From Dama dama (Eukaryota; Chordata; Mammalia; Artiodactyla; Cervidae), in the NCBI RefSeq assembly GCF_033118175.1, contig NC_083701.1:12667501-12731500 (forward strand): a DNA stretch of 64,000 nt. Direction: 5' to 3'. Position numbers and translations under genes: made by a program. The notes beneath the pieces were generated by a model. It saw nothing but the letters and a program-made list of their open reading frames with translations. It was not told the DNA's origin and did no database searches. Numbering within the stretch: the first letter of the stretch is position 1; each line of letters starts with the position of its first letter. Shown one piece after another: positions 20,381-31,515 of the stretch.

Positions 20381-20539
20381 AGGCCAACACAAACATTGAA
20401 TATTTCACAATCAACAGATGGCTCCATGTCATGTGAGAATGAAATGATGTGATTCAGCTCTTTCTCTGGCCTATAGTGTTATTTCTAGATTGAGGAACAA
20501 GATGGACAAAACACAAAGTGGCAAAGGAACTCTGTGTCC

Positions 20540-20740
20540 AGGTGTGGTATTTCAAGGGCAAAAAGTGAGAAGTGAGAGGATGCAGGGAGCCTGAGCGTGT
20601 GGAGACAGGCGGGATCATATTATGCTGTGTGTGTTTACTCTCGTTGGGGGTTTAGACTATATCCTGTACAAGAAAGGAAGCCAGTGAAGATTTGAAATTA
20701 GGGAACAATCCTGATACTTCCACAGTTCTTCACTGCAAAG
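20540..20740 (+). repeat. Old mammalian repeat, unnamed family
   Basis: ggtttagactatatcctgta, then aaggaagccagtgaag and gatttgaaattaggg, resemble the same family as 300-756. Confidence 0.3.
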
Positions 20741-20780
20741 GATCGGGTCAGTCTCAGTCTGAGATTCCATTATCAAATTT

Positions 20781-21070
20781 CAAGTGAGGATAGAAAGCAA
20801 ATGTATGATACCAGAGGGGAAAGGTGGGGAGGGATAAATTGAGAGTTTAGGATTGACATATACACAATGCTATATTTTAAACAGATAATTAACAAAGACC
20901 TACTGTACCTCACAGGGAACTCTGCTCTGTAATAACCTATATGGGAAAAGAATTTGAAAAAGAATAGATATATGATATATACTACTGAGTCACTTTGCTA
21001 TACACATGAAACTAACTAACTAACTAACATTGCTAATCAACTATACTTCAATAAAAAATAAAAATCTTAA
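20781..21070 (+). mobile_element. L1 LINE 3' UTR end
   Basis: This shares the segments ggaaaggtggggagggataa, aagacctactgtacctcaca, acctatatgggaaaagaatt and acttcaataaaaaataaaaa with other artiodactyl L1 ends. A (ctaa)n expansion lies at 21010-21029 in a normally unrepeated acctgaaactaac segment. Confidence 0.85.
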
Positions 21071-21204
21071 AAAACAGAGAATGGAGTTTAGAAACTGTAA
21101 GACATGGCAATGAATCTATACGCCTCCAGCATATAACCGAGATCATTTTAATTTTTCCACAAGTGAAAATTCTGAACCAATAGCAATTTCTTGTGACCAT
21201 CATT

Positions 21205-21300
21205 ACCATTTATTGAACATTTACTCAGTACCAGTTAGCATTCTAAGTACTTATATCTATTAGCTCACTTAACACTCCTCTTGATCCTCTGAAGCTACTC
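21205..21300 (-). repeat. MIR SINE remnant
   Basis: tttattgaacatttactcag, then ctaagtacttatatctatta and ctcacttaacactcc, follow antisense MIR. Confidence 0.65.
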
Positions 21301-21764
21301 GCATGTATGACTCAATCATACATCACAAATCACACATCTGCTATGTTCAGGAGCCCAGTCTGCCCTGTTTTGGGTGGCATCTTAAACACTGTTCTTTTTG
21401 CTCCTTAATTCAAGCCTGTCTCTTTGTTCTTTTGAAGACTGATCGGAGAATAGAGCACAACCCTAGAGAGTGCAGGCTTTGTTGCGCTTGGTATAGAAAA
21501 GCTGTTCAAATTTTGACTTGTCTATGCTATGAGAAAAATGACTATATACAGACACACAAAACTCACTCTAATTTCTACAAGGGGCATAAAACTCTTTGCT
21601 TTTTTTGGGGGGAGGGCATTTCTGTGTGGTGTTTGCCTTTACTTACAACATTTCCAAAAATAATTCCTCTGGAAAATCAGTTTGGGAACAGGTTTTTCCA
21701 TCCTGTCCTCTATTTGTTGAGGTACAATTATCAAACAATCTTTGAAATCTTTCAGCTAAGCAGC
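21301..21764 (+). other. Single-copy stretch holding the longest non-repeat open frame
   Basis: An ATG-started frame of 166 codons spans 21303-21803 and ends inside the next SINE. The translation is Cys-rich and aromatic but shows no domain, signal peptide or repeat pattern that I recognise. Most likely chance, since it borrows its end from a mobile element. Confidence 0.3.
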
Positions 21765-21978
21765 TGTTGTTTAGAGGCTAAGTCATGTCAGATTCTTTTG
21801 TGACCCCATGGACTATATATAGCCTGTCAGACTCCTTTATCCATGGGATTTTCCAAGCAAGAATACTGGAGTGCCTTGCCATTTCTTCTTCCAAGGGATT
21901 TTCCCAACCCAGGGATTGAACCTGTGTCTCCTGCATTGGCAGGCAGCTTCGTTACCACTGATCCACCAGGGAAGTCCC
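21765..21978 (-). mobile_element. Bov-tA SINE
   Basis: A minus-strand copy from gttgtttagaggctaagtca to the head gatccaccagggaagtccct. A taagcag motif on both sides (21757 and 21982) may be the remains of a short target-site duplication. Confidence 0.9.
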
Positions 21979-22353
21979 TCTTAAGCAGTACTACTGGATA
22001 CTTGAATCATAGAAAATAGGTTGGATTCCCAGATCTATCATATGCTAGTGTTGTAAATGTAACTTAAACTCTAAAATGGGAAGGGCTCAAGTGACTATAT
22101 TACTTGTGATGACATATTTAAAACAAAACACACAATATTTAACACATATTAGTGTCCTCCTCCCCTCTTTGCCAAGGTCCCTGTCACTTTTGACTCAAAT
22201 TACAGTGTTAATCTCTTATCAGATTATTTTTCTTTCTCTTTAAAAGTCCGTTTTCAAATTCTATCATCAAAGATTGTCATGGACATTTGATCGGGCCTGA
22301 AGGCCAGTAAGAATGGCACTGACAATCTGGGTCAGATTAAGAGGAAATTGATC
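21979..22353. other. Single-copy non-coding stretch
   Basis: Nothing recognised before the CA microsatellite. Confidence 0.45.
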
Positions 22354-22362
22354 AAAATTAGG

Positions 22363-22404
<42 letters not shown>

Positions 22405-22415
22405 TAGGAACACAC
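22354..22415 (+). repeat. (CA)n microsatellite with flanking duplication
   Basis: About 18 CA units are flanked left (22354-22369) and right (22400-22415) by the same 16 bases, aaaattaggaacacac. This indicates a duplication event followed by CA expansion in one copy. It is likely polymorphic in length. Confidence 0.9.
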
Positions 22416-22533
22416 TCAGCACCATACCACAGCGGGAATGCTTTAAGGAAATGGATTTGTTTATCTTGGAGACAAGGGTATTTGTGTCATCATTTTAAAT
22501 ATCTAAAGGATTTTTATGTGAAAAAGGAAATGC

Positions 22534-22993
22534 TTTTGTTTTTAATTGGAGGATAATTGCTTTACAATGTTGTGTTGGTTTCTGCCATACAACAACTTGA
22601 ATCAGCCATAAGTATACATGTATCCCCTCCTTCTTGAACCTCCCTCCTACCCCCAACCCCATCTCACCCCTCTAGGTTGGCAAAGAGCACCAGGTTGAGC
22701 ACTCTCTGTTATGAAACTCCCCACTAGCTATCTACTTTACAAATGGTAATATATATATATGTTTCAGTGCTACTCTCTCAATTCCCCCCACCCTTTCCGT
22801 CCCCTGCTGGGTCTGTCTTCTATGTCTGCGTCTCTATTCCTGCCTTGCAAATAGATTCATCAAGACCACTTTTCTAGATTACGTATATATGCATTATTAT
22901 ACAATATTTGTTGTTTTTCTTTCTGAGTTACTTCACTCTGTATAACTGGCTCTAGGGTCATCCATCTCACTAGAACTGACTCAAACTTGTTCA
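22534..22993 (-). mobile_element. L1 LINE 3' UTR, 5'-truncated
   Basis: Antisense artiodactyl L1 end: aattggaggataattgcttt, acttgaatcagccataagta, gtctgcgtctctattcctgc and cttcactctgtataactggc. It stops at about 22993, after the tag cactagaactgactcaaac. No coding part is present. Confidence 0.88.
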
Positions 22994-23399
22994 GAAAAAA
23001 AAGAATTATTCTTAGTAGAAGTCTGACCCAATAGTGAAAATTGCATGGCAACATATTTTGGAACCACTGAAACAAGAATTTCATAATAGCCTACAGGAAA
23101 AAAAAAAAAAAAAAAATTGGTTGACTTGGGAGGCAGTGAGGGTTGATAGAGGTGCTCACCTGGAGTCAGGTTGGCCACATGGTGGAGATGTTGTAGAAGG
23201 TATTCAGGTATCCCCATAGGGGGCTGGGCTCCATGATCTTGACAGTTCCTTTGAACTTGGCGACTTTGTAACCTTACAAATTCATACTTACTTGTGTCTA
23301 ATCTATGCTGGCTCTGAACTGCTGCAAGGCAGGGTAGGCTTTCAGAAAACTTCCCAGGAAATGATCCCTAATTTCAAACAATATAACCAAATATTACAG
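22994..23399. other. Single-copy stretch with an A-run
   Basis: It holds an A18-type run at about 23099-23117 and no LINE or SINE body next to it. Confidence 0.5.
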
Positions 23400-23520
23400 C
23401 TGAAATAAAAATACCTCATCTATAAACCTCATTGTAAAAATGGGCAGGCCAAGAGATTTAAAATGACCTTCCCAAGATCATGTAGCAAAATGTCACTGAG
23501 TCAGAGCTCAGAATTTCAAA
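23400..23520 (-). repeat. MIR SINE remnant
   Basis: ttgtaaaaatgggcaggcca, then gaccttcccaagatcatgta and gagtcagagctcagaatt, follow antisense MIR. Confidence 0.65.
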
Positions 23521-24458
23521 TGAGAGATACCATACACAGACCCACCTCTAAGGAACACTCCAAGGAAAACCCCTTTTAGAAAAGAAAGTTGCAATGAATA
23601 ATTTCCTCTCACATTTTATTTATTTAGTAAATATGAGGCACCCTTGCCATTTTTTAAATTAACCAAATGATTCATATCTGGTAAAAGAACTAAGGAGTAA
23701 AAAACAGAGTCTTGCTCTTACATTTCAGAGACAAATGGAAGTGAAATGGTACGTTAGCAAGATCTGAGGGAAGCTGCCAGAAGATAATTCTTAACTTGAA
23801 TTACTGTCCTGGGAGATGTTTGATAGCAGACTTGGTGCTTCGAAGAGAATCAAGGAAGCCTATTTCAGATAAAAGTTGTCCTCTCCAGGCAAAAACCAAA
23901 GGAGGTCTACAAAATACTTACCACTGCAGAGGAAAGATAGATGTTGTAGCAGCAGTTTCTCAGAACAGGGAGACAAGGAAAATATTAATACCTACCCTCA
24001 GCATTTTTGAGGATTTGTGAAAAAGCAAAAAATGAATCAAATCAACTATGACAGTAATTAATGAAGATAACTTTAAAGATGAGTAAATTGAACATATAGA
24101 CTCATAGAAAGCTCTCTGAATATTCATCACTGATATAGAAGAAACTGGCCAGTCTGAGTGGATCCAGCGGATCTGGTGAGATCTTCAAGTGCCTGGACGC
24201 TAAGCACCAGACCAATCAATGGTTTGGCCATTTCTGTACCTCTTATTGTCTTGCACAGTAACTCAGTCAGCAAATGCACTCAATTAATTAACTTGCAGGA
24301 ATAGAAAGCTGCAATACTGAAATGGCTAAGACTGGTGCCCCAAGGATCATAATGAAAATCAGAGCCAGTCACAGGTAAAACCCAGGCCACTCTCATTGCA
24401 TTTCCCAAATTAGAATGAAGTTATAGATTTTCACAGCCATCTTTAAGATGATCCTATG
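23521..24458. other. Single-copy non-coding stretch
   Basis: No repeat or gene recognised. The 74-codon frame at 23796-24020 has no domain. Confidence 0.45.
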
Positions 24459-24665
24459 AACTTCTCTGGTGGCTTAGACGGTAAAGAATTCACCTGCAAT
24501 GTGGGAGACTTGGGTTTGATCCCTGGGTTGGGAAGATCCCCTGGAGGAAGGCATGGCAACTCACTCCAATATTCTTGCTTTGAGAATCCCCCCGGGCAGA
24601 GGAGCCTGGTGGGCTCTAGTCCAGGGGGTTGCAAAGAGTTGGACATGACTGAGAAGCTAAGCACA
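24459..24665 (+). mobile_element. Bov-tA SINE
   Basis: A full-length plus-strand copy (aacttctctggtggcttaga ... gactgagaagctaagcaca). The head is diverged and the B-box-like region reads gggtttgatccct. Confidence 0.9.
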
Positions 24666-24924
24666 GTACATGTACTCCTCTAAGCTAAGCTCTCTGTGAT
24701 CTCCCTCCTTCCCTCTGTACAAACCTCTGAAATTTCTAAGGAGTAGGTGTGCAATAAATTTGCGGTGAACTAAAGAAAAAAACCTCACTTTCCTGATATT
24801 TTCTAGTGATTAGGAATTATGAATTAATACCAGACCTTCTCTTTCCAATATACCTGGACACTAGGGGTGTATTAATGTAGAGTATAGAAAATTGGAAAAT
24901 TTTGGAAATTTGGCTTTTTAATTA

Positions 24925-24997
24925 GTAAGACAAATAACAACTTTTCCAAGACTCAGTTACTCCAACTATAAAATGAAGATAAATAGACCAATCTCTG
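24925..24997 (+). repeat. MIR SINE remnant, left half
   Basis: cttttccaagactcagttac, then ctataaaatgaagataaata, follow MIR (cctcagtttcctcatctgtaaaatgggg). It is interrupted by a SINE at 25007. Confidence 0.6.
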
Positions 24998-25006
24998 GAT
25001 TTCTTG

Positions 25007-25225
25007 GGCTTCCCTGGTGGCTCAGTGGTAAAGAATCTGCCTACAGTGCAGGAGCCACAAAAGCTGGGGGTTCAGTCCCTGGATTGGGCAGATCCCCTGG
25101 AGCAGGAAATTGCAACTCACTCCAGTATTCTTTCCTGGAGAAGCCCATGGACAGAGGAGACTCAAGGGCTAGAGTCCATGGGGTCATAAGAGTGGACATA
25201 ACTGAGCCACTGAGCATGCACACTA
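25007..25225 (+). mobile_element. Bov-tA SINE inserted in a MIR
   Basis: A plus-strand copy (ggcttccctggtggctcagt ... tgagcatgcacacta). It is flanked by perfect gatttcttg copies at 24998-25006 and 25226-25234. Confidence 0.93.
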
Positions 25226-25234
25226 GATTTCTTG

Positions 25235-25320
25235 AACTGTGGGTACAATAAAAAGAGATTATATACATAAAGTGCCTAGAATAATTTTTGTCACCTATGT
25301 GTTTAATAAATGAGGTGGGT
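25235..25320 (+). repeat. MIR SINE remnant, right half
   Basis: agattatatacataaagtgc, then ctagaataat and gtttaataaatgaggtggg, continue the MIR of 24925. Confidence 0.6.
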
Positions 25321-26694
25321 GCCATTATCAACAAAATATTTACTTTTATTCCTTTAAGAACTGAGTTAAGAAGCCAGTTTTAGTTTCAGGTGTGAGATCT
25401 GAGCCAATTAAACCCTCTGGGGTTTCAGGCAGGTTCCTGGTGCTCAGAGAGGACCCAACTATTAACAGTAGGAAAGCATATATCTGTTAATGTATCTGTT
25501 AACAACCTCTCACCATAGACCAATACCATAATAATATATATATATTCCTCTTTGGGTCTGCTGCCCTGTAAAGATGATGGAATATAATTATGTGGCTTAA
25601 TTGAATATAACACCCTTTTACTTGGTGGATAATCTTTACAATGTGTGTGAGATTTTCTGTCACTCCCTATTTTTTCATTTCAGTTTAATTGAGCCTACTT
25701 CTTCATACTGCTCTAAGTTCAGAGTGGGTTTTCCCCAACCTTTCTATTCTGCTGAATTGCATCTTCAGGTCTGCTCAAAAAGAGAGAATGAGAGATGAGA
25801 GTGCAGTGATCAAGATTCTTCTCAGCTCTGTTGCCTGAAACATAGTTTTTTTTTTTTTTTTTTTTCTTTTAAAAAAAAAATCTTCACATAATAACCGTTG
25901 TAGGACAAGGAAGTTACTTGATGAGAAAATCAGTAGTCAAAAGAAAAAACTGTAAAAGGCCCCCCAAATGAAGAGAGTTGTAGACCTTAAATAGTAAGCT
26001 TCCCCATCTCTGAGTCTCCAGATCGTTATCTGCTGAAGGAGGAGGTTGGCTATGAGACCCTTCCGTTGGGCCCTGAGGACCTCATATATGTTTTATCTCT
26101 GTGCTGTCTTTACACTCGCCTACCACCTTCAGGGTAAAGGGGGCTATTGAATACTTAAAGTATCAATGGAGAAAAAAGAAAAACACTAGATAATTTAAAA
26201 ATCCACAATGAAGCACAATTTAAATTTGGAAGACGTCTGAAACCTATTCTTTCACTGCAGATGCCTTCATTGCACTGAATTGAAAGACACAATGAAAATT
26301 ACTTAATGTCTTCTGCATATCGATGGTGACAATGGGAAATCATCCAAGATACTAATGGAACAAAATTCTTAACCTTTTTCTGGGAAATTCCATCCTCTTC
26401 CTGGGGATGAATAGTATTGAAAATCTTAAATTCAGATTTAAATAAAAATTTATATAATATAATTATTATTAAAACAGGATATTTTATTTCAAATAGAAAA
26501 TTAACAAAGCAAACATCCCTTTACTAACAAAGAATATAGTTTATACATGGTTTCCACTGAAACCAGTTCAATCTGAATTATGCACCTCTGTCATTTTATA
26601 GTTTGCAAAAAACTACAGACTGATGCTCTGAGAGTGGATAACAAACCAAGTGGGGGTTTGGAAAAAACGAGAGTAATAAGATGTGTGCAGTAAA
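25321..26694. other. Single-copy stretch with a T-run/A-run pair
   Basis: At 25845-25880 a T21-type run, interrupted once, is followed immediately by A10. It is a short self-complementary simple repeat. Nothing else is recognised. Confidence 0.5.
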
Positions 26695-26914
26695 TGTGTG
26701 TGTTTGTGTGTGTATGTGTACTCAGTCATATCTGACTCTTTGTGGCTCCATAGACTGTAGTCCACCAGGTCCCTCTGTCCACGGGATTTCCTGGGCAAGA
26801 ATACCAGAGTGGGTTGCCGTTTCCTTCTCCAGAGACTCTTCCCAACCCAGGGATCAAACCCATGCCTCTTGCATCTCCTGCGTTGGCAGGCAGATTCTTT
26901 ACTAGTGTACCACC
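26695..26914 (-). mobile_element. Bov-tA SINE, head tip missing
   Basis: A minus-strand copy with a (tg)n tail at left (gtgtgtttgtgtgtgtatgt), ending at ...ctagtgtaccacc without the usual gggaagccc terminus. Confidence 0.9.
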
Positions 26915-29547
26915 TTTGCATCATAGGTATTTTTGGAATAGAGCTAAAATAAAATTCTAGGATCAGAGTTTGGGGACTTGGATTGTATGGTCAAGTAAAG
27001 ATTGTTATAGAGGCTAGAAATGGGAGAAGTAAATCTAAAGAAATTGATCCAGGTCCTTTTTTTTTTTTTTGTTATTGATGGCCCACCATCCTCAGCAGTT
27101 GGAGGAATAGGTGGTACCATGACACCTTTGAAAGGAAGGTAGAAGAAAAGACAGAAACCTTAGTCAACACTTGCAGTTTGGGAATGTGATATAATGCAAT
27201 TTAGAGAAGTGAAAAATTTTGACAAGAATTATATTTTGGCCAAGAATTATAGAGAGTACTGTTTGATCAGTTACCTTAGGCACTGGGGTTGCCTAAGGAA
27301 ATTTCTCAGTGAGCAGACATCTGCCTGAGCCAGACTCATGATAAATGAATAAAACAAAAACTTCTGTGAAATAATGGGCCCTCCACGTTTGAGGAGTCCA
27401 CACTTAGGCATTATTCTCCATGATATGAATGTGCAGCCAATCCTACTTGAGAAATTTTCACTAATTTTTCCCTTGCCTTTACAGAAAGATTGAGTGGTGC
27501 TTTGAAAAGAAATGTGGCTATAAATGTAAAAGTCACCACTAGAACTGTCATTATCATTAATATTTTCTGCTTGCCTTCTAAATGGAATACCTCACATTTA
27601 GGAAAAGTTTCCTTCAAAAACCTTAAAGATACATACTTGATTAGGAATCTACACAGAGGGGGAAAAACAAGGACAATTCTTAAAAGAATGTCAAAAATAG
27701 TTCTTTCTGTAATTTATTTTAGAATTCGTTGCTTTTATTGAAATTGATTTTTTAATATTTTAACGTTGAGAGGTATTGCCAGTCTATTTGTATTAACATG
27801 CTGCTTCTCACTGTACCTAAAACTTGCTCAAAACTTTACACCTTCACCAGTTATCAATATATCTACAGAAGGAAAAAAGAAGAAGGGAACTAATATGTAT
27901 AGAATAAACATTATTTACATGGTACTGTGATAAATATTTTATATCCATTATTTAACTACCCATTATAAGCAAATAAATGACCCCCTACGAGCTCATGCAT
28001 GACTCAGGAGCGCATAGTTTGAAAAGATAGAGATGAAGTTTGAGCAGTTTTTGCAAATGTTTCAGGGTTTCCCCTGCACCTGACCTTTTACTCTACCAAG
28101 TAATGACCCTAAATGCCCAGTATGCAAAGGATAGAGTTTCTGAGAATTCGGTGGTTTCAGGCCAAATAACTGAGTAAAGGTTCTGAGCTGAGGAAAGGGT
28201 TATAATAGAGCAGGAGCTGAAAAGAAGTTCAGCAAAGCCAGAGGGGTCAGATGGACTTCAGACTACATAGGACCCTGTGGGCCATGGTAAGGGTTTTGGT
28301 CTTTATACTCAGAGAAATGGCAGCCAGGAATGTTTGTTTCTAAGATTAAAAGATGTGTGTATTAATGATTTAAATAGTTCTGACTAACAAGTGAAAAATG
28401 GGTGTGAAATGGAAAAAACATTCGATGACATGGCTGTGACAGAGATATAAATGAAAACAGTGGTGATTTGGACTTCACTCTTGGTTGTGCATGTGGAAGT
28501 AAGAAGCAGACAGATTCAAGATATAAGAAAAATTAGCCTCGCTTGGTGATCGGATGGGGTAAAAGAGAGGATGATACCAGCCATGACATTAAAATTCTGA
28601 CATAAATATCTGGTAGGTGGCAGAATTTATGACATTATTTTGAGTTAAATTCTATTTTTAGGTTTCTAGGTCAATTAAAGGGATAAGATATCACCCTAAA
28701 ATATGTTCTAACCCAGACATTTTCAATAGTCAACTTAAAGTGAAAAATTTCTCAAAATATCATTGACCTTTGCCAAGTTTCTGCAGAGAGCATGCACGTG
28801 TATTCCTTTTAACCCAATCTCTACCCTGGTAATCTTAGAGTTATTAAAAACAGTTCTGTTTTAACAACTTAGAAAGATTTAAAGTTCTACATAGATGAAT
28901 AAATGTGTATCATTATCTGCTGTTTTTTGAAACAAAGCTATAAACCCTAAAGACAAAGAAAATGGAAGAGAAGAGAACTTCAAAAAAATGAACTGCCAAT
29001 GAATTTGAGATAGAATGAAAATAGATGAAGAAAACCACAAAGCAGAGAAATTGAACAGTAAGTACCTATAAAGAGAAAAGGCCCTGAAGTGTACTTACCA
29101 AGGTAAGTTATGGTATGGAATGTAGAATGTCTCAAAAATTAGCAGTACCCTGTGCCATTAAATATTAGAATAAGCAAGAGGTCTCAGACAGGGTTCATTG
29201 ACAGACTGAACCAGGGCTATTAGACACCAATATAACACTATCTTTACTCCCAACTTCAGGCAAAATTTCTACCTCAGTCTAGTAGAAGAGTCATCCTACG
29301 GATAAATCCTCCCTGACCAGGGAGGCCTCGGACTCAAGAATATCACACCCATAGAGACAATTGGGAAGGTCAAGAACAAAAAAGACAGAATGAAGACACT
29401 TTTAGCTGGATTCCAAGAACCTGGGTGGAATTTGCTACCACTACTGTTCCCCAGTTCTCCACACTCTCAGCCCTGCCTTTCTCAAACAGGAGGTTAGTAG
29501 AATGTTGTCTGGAGGAACAAATAGCCCCTAAGCTTACAACTACAACT
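26915..29547. other. 2.6 kb free of ruminant-specific insertions
   Basis: A T11 run lies at about 27059. A MIR-like antisense remnant lies near 27895-27975 (tttacatggtactgtgataa). From 28200 to 28560, gggttttggtctttatactc and gaaatggcagccagg resemble the unnamed old repeat of 300-756. The rest is single-copy without a supported gene. Confidence 0.45.
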
Positions 29548-29557
29548 ATTTGGGTAA

Positions 29558-29763
29558 GCGTTCCTCGCTCAGTCGTGTCTGACTCTTTGCGACCCCATGG
29601 ACTGTAACCCGCCAGGATCCTCTGTCCTTGTAATTCTCGAGGCAAGAATACTGGAGTGGGTTGCCATTTCCTTCTCCAGGGGATCTTCTTGAGGCAGGGA
29701 CCAAACCCAGATCTCCTGCATTGCAGGCAGATTCTTTAGCTCCCGAGACACCAGGCAAACCAA
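29558..29763 (-). mobile_element. Bov-tA SINE
   Basis: A minus-strand copy (cgttcctcgctcagtcgtgt ... gacaccaggcaaaccaa). Perfect atttgggtaa duplications at 29548-29557 and 29764-29773 fix both ends. Confidence 0.95.
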
Positions 29764-29773
29764 ATTTGGGTAA

Positions 29774-30854
29774 ACATCAATGAAATAATTTGGTTCCCAT
29801 CATGCCATCTTATTCAAAAGCTCACCAGTTGACAAAACCAACACAGAACTTCTCATAAGCCTTATAACACCTATTCCAATTATCGATGGACAGCCAAGGA
29901 TTACTAGTAAATTGAAAAACAATGTCCAATTTGATAATAAAGACCAAAAGAAATAGGAAAAAAAAGAAACTTGCAGGACAAAGAGACAGTACACATAACA
30001 GGAAAAAATTTGGGGGGTGGGACGGGGATGCTTCTGTTTTATGCTTATATTTATCTAAAACATCTTGCATTTTTAATAAAATAATATCATGGTATAAAGC
30101 TATAAGTTAAAATACAAATATAAAAAGTAATTTGTGAAAAATATTGGGGAAGATAGTTGGAAATTCCTTTTCTAACTAAAATGAACTTTGCTTTCATCAT
30201 CTGTGACTAGATTTCAAATACAATGAAACCTTCCTTCCATGTATTTTCAAATGTAAGGTGAGCTTTGTATTTTTTCTTGCATGGAACTCATCAAATCCAG
30301 AATGAACTGGTATCACACATAAACAACCACAGGAGCTAATTTTCTGAAATAATCCCTAGTTAAGCTTTTTTTTCTCATGAAGAGATAAAAGTCAAAGTGA
30401 TTTTGTCCCAAATCAACAATTATCTAGATTTTCTTTGAGCAGTCTTTCTGTCATATGCAAATGAAGAGCAAAGTCACCCTGATAAAAAAAAATGCTATAT
30501 TTAACACTGGATCTGATGATAGTCATGGTACCATAAATGAGAGGTTAAGAGTATGTGCTTAAGAAGTACCCCTTTATTAATCAAGCAAATATTTGTGGAG
30601 GAACTTGTTTGTCATAAGATGGGAGCATGAGTTGGATGAAGATAATCATAGTGATTATAATGATGGTCAATAAATCCTAATTATCTCAGAAACTTCTTCA
30701 TCCCACACACACAGACAATCTGTCCAAAAAACAAGATAACAATAACAAAGATAGTGATAGATATATACTGACCTTGAGAAATAAAGTTGATAGCCAAAGT
30801 TGGTAAAGTGATCCTTGGGGGCTGAAGAGCACTGAGAATGAATAACTTTAGACT
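29774..30854. other. Single-copy AT-rich stretch
   Basis: No gene recognised. At 30451-30466 tcatatgcaaatgaag contains a perfect octamer-type ATGCAAAT motif. Alone it does not prove a regulatory site. Confidence 0.4.
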
Positions 30855-31050
30855 TAACTAAAATTTATTGAACACTTACTATGTAACAGGAGTTGTGTTT
30901 TATAATTTGCAATCATTATCTCACTAAATACCCAGTTTACTGAGAAGAAATCTAACCAAAGAAGTTAGATAACTTGCCCACAATCACAAAAATAAAAACA
31001 AACAAACAAAAAAATCATAGATCCAGAAGTCAAACCCAGCACAATATAAA
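30855..31050 (-). repeat. MIR SINE remnant with A-rich insertion
   Basis: tttattgaacacttactatg, then gttagataacttgcccacaa and gatccagaagtcaaacccag, follow antisense MIR. An aaacaaacaaac run interrupts it at about 30985-31010. Confidence 0.7.
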
Positions 31051-31379
31051 TTCAAAACCCATTTTTTTTTTCTACCATGTCAGAAAAGATTATTTTGCTG
31101 AGGGCTTCTGCAAAATACTTTGGAGAAGACACCTGAGATGTTCTGACTACATCTCAAAGAAGGGAATGTGCACCAACAGAGGCTTGTGGGGAAAAAAAAA
31201 AAAATTTGGTTGTGGCTCCCCAAGCAGCAACTCAGGTTTGTACATATTGAGGCAAAGAAGAAGAAAGAGCTAGAATACCACCAAGGTCTCTGCTTAGATA
31301 TTTGATTAACTGGTTACAAAATGAGTATTAAAAGGAAATTTAAGATTGATATAGAGAACAAATATAAAATGCAAAAATA

Positions 31380-31515
31380 AAGAATGACTAGCACAGGGGA
31401 AACAGAAAAGGAAAGAATAAGATAAGAAGAGAGGAGAAAGGGGAGAAGGAAAAAATGGAAGGAAAGGGAAGGAAAAAGAAGAGAACTAAACAAGCAAGAA
31501 AAAAAAAAAACATTT
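31380..31515 (+). repeat. Purine-rich (GA/GGAAA) tract
   Basis: About 130 bp almost without pyrimidines (gaagagaggagaaaggggag ... A12). The 82-codon frame 31455-31703 reads lysine-rich low-complexity from this tract and is not a gene. Confidence 0.75.

Noticed and set aside
21303..21803. 166-codon frame as a novel gene
   Set aside because: It ends inside a SINE, has no recognisable domain or splice context, and its length is within chance for 64 kb.
22354..22415. CRISPR-like direct repeats around a spacer
   Set aside because: Only two copies of a 16-bp segment flank a CA run in vertebrate DNA; it is a microsatellite duplication.
30451..30466. Octamer-type ATGCAAAT motif as an enhancer
   Set aside because: A single 8-bp motif is expected by chance in 64 kb, and no supporting cluster was seen.
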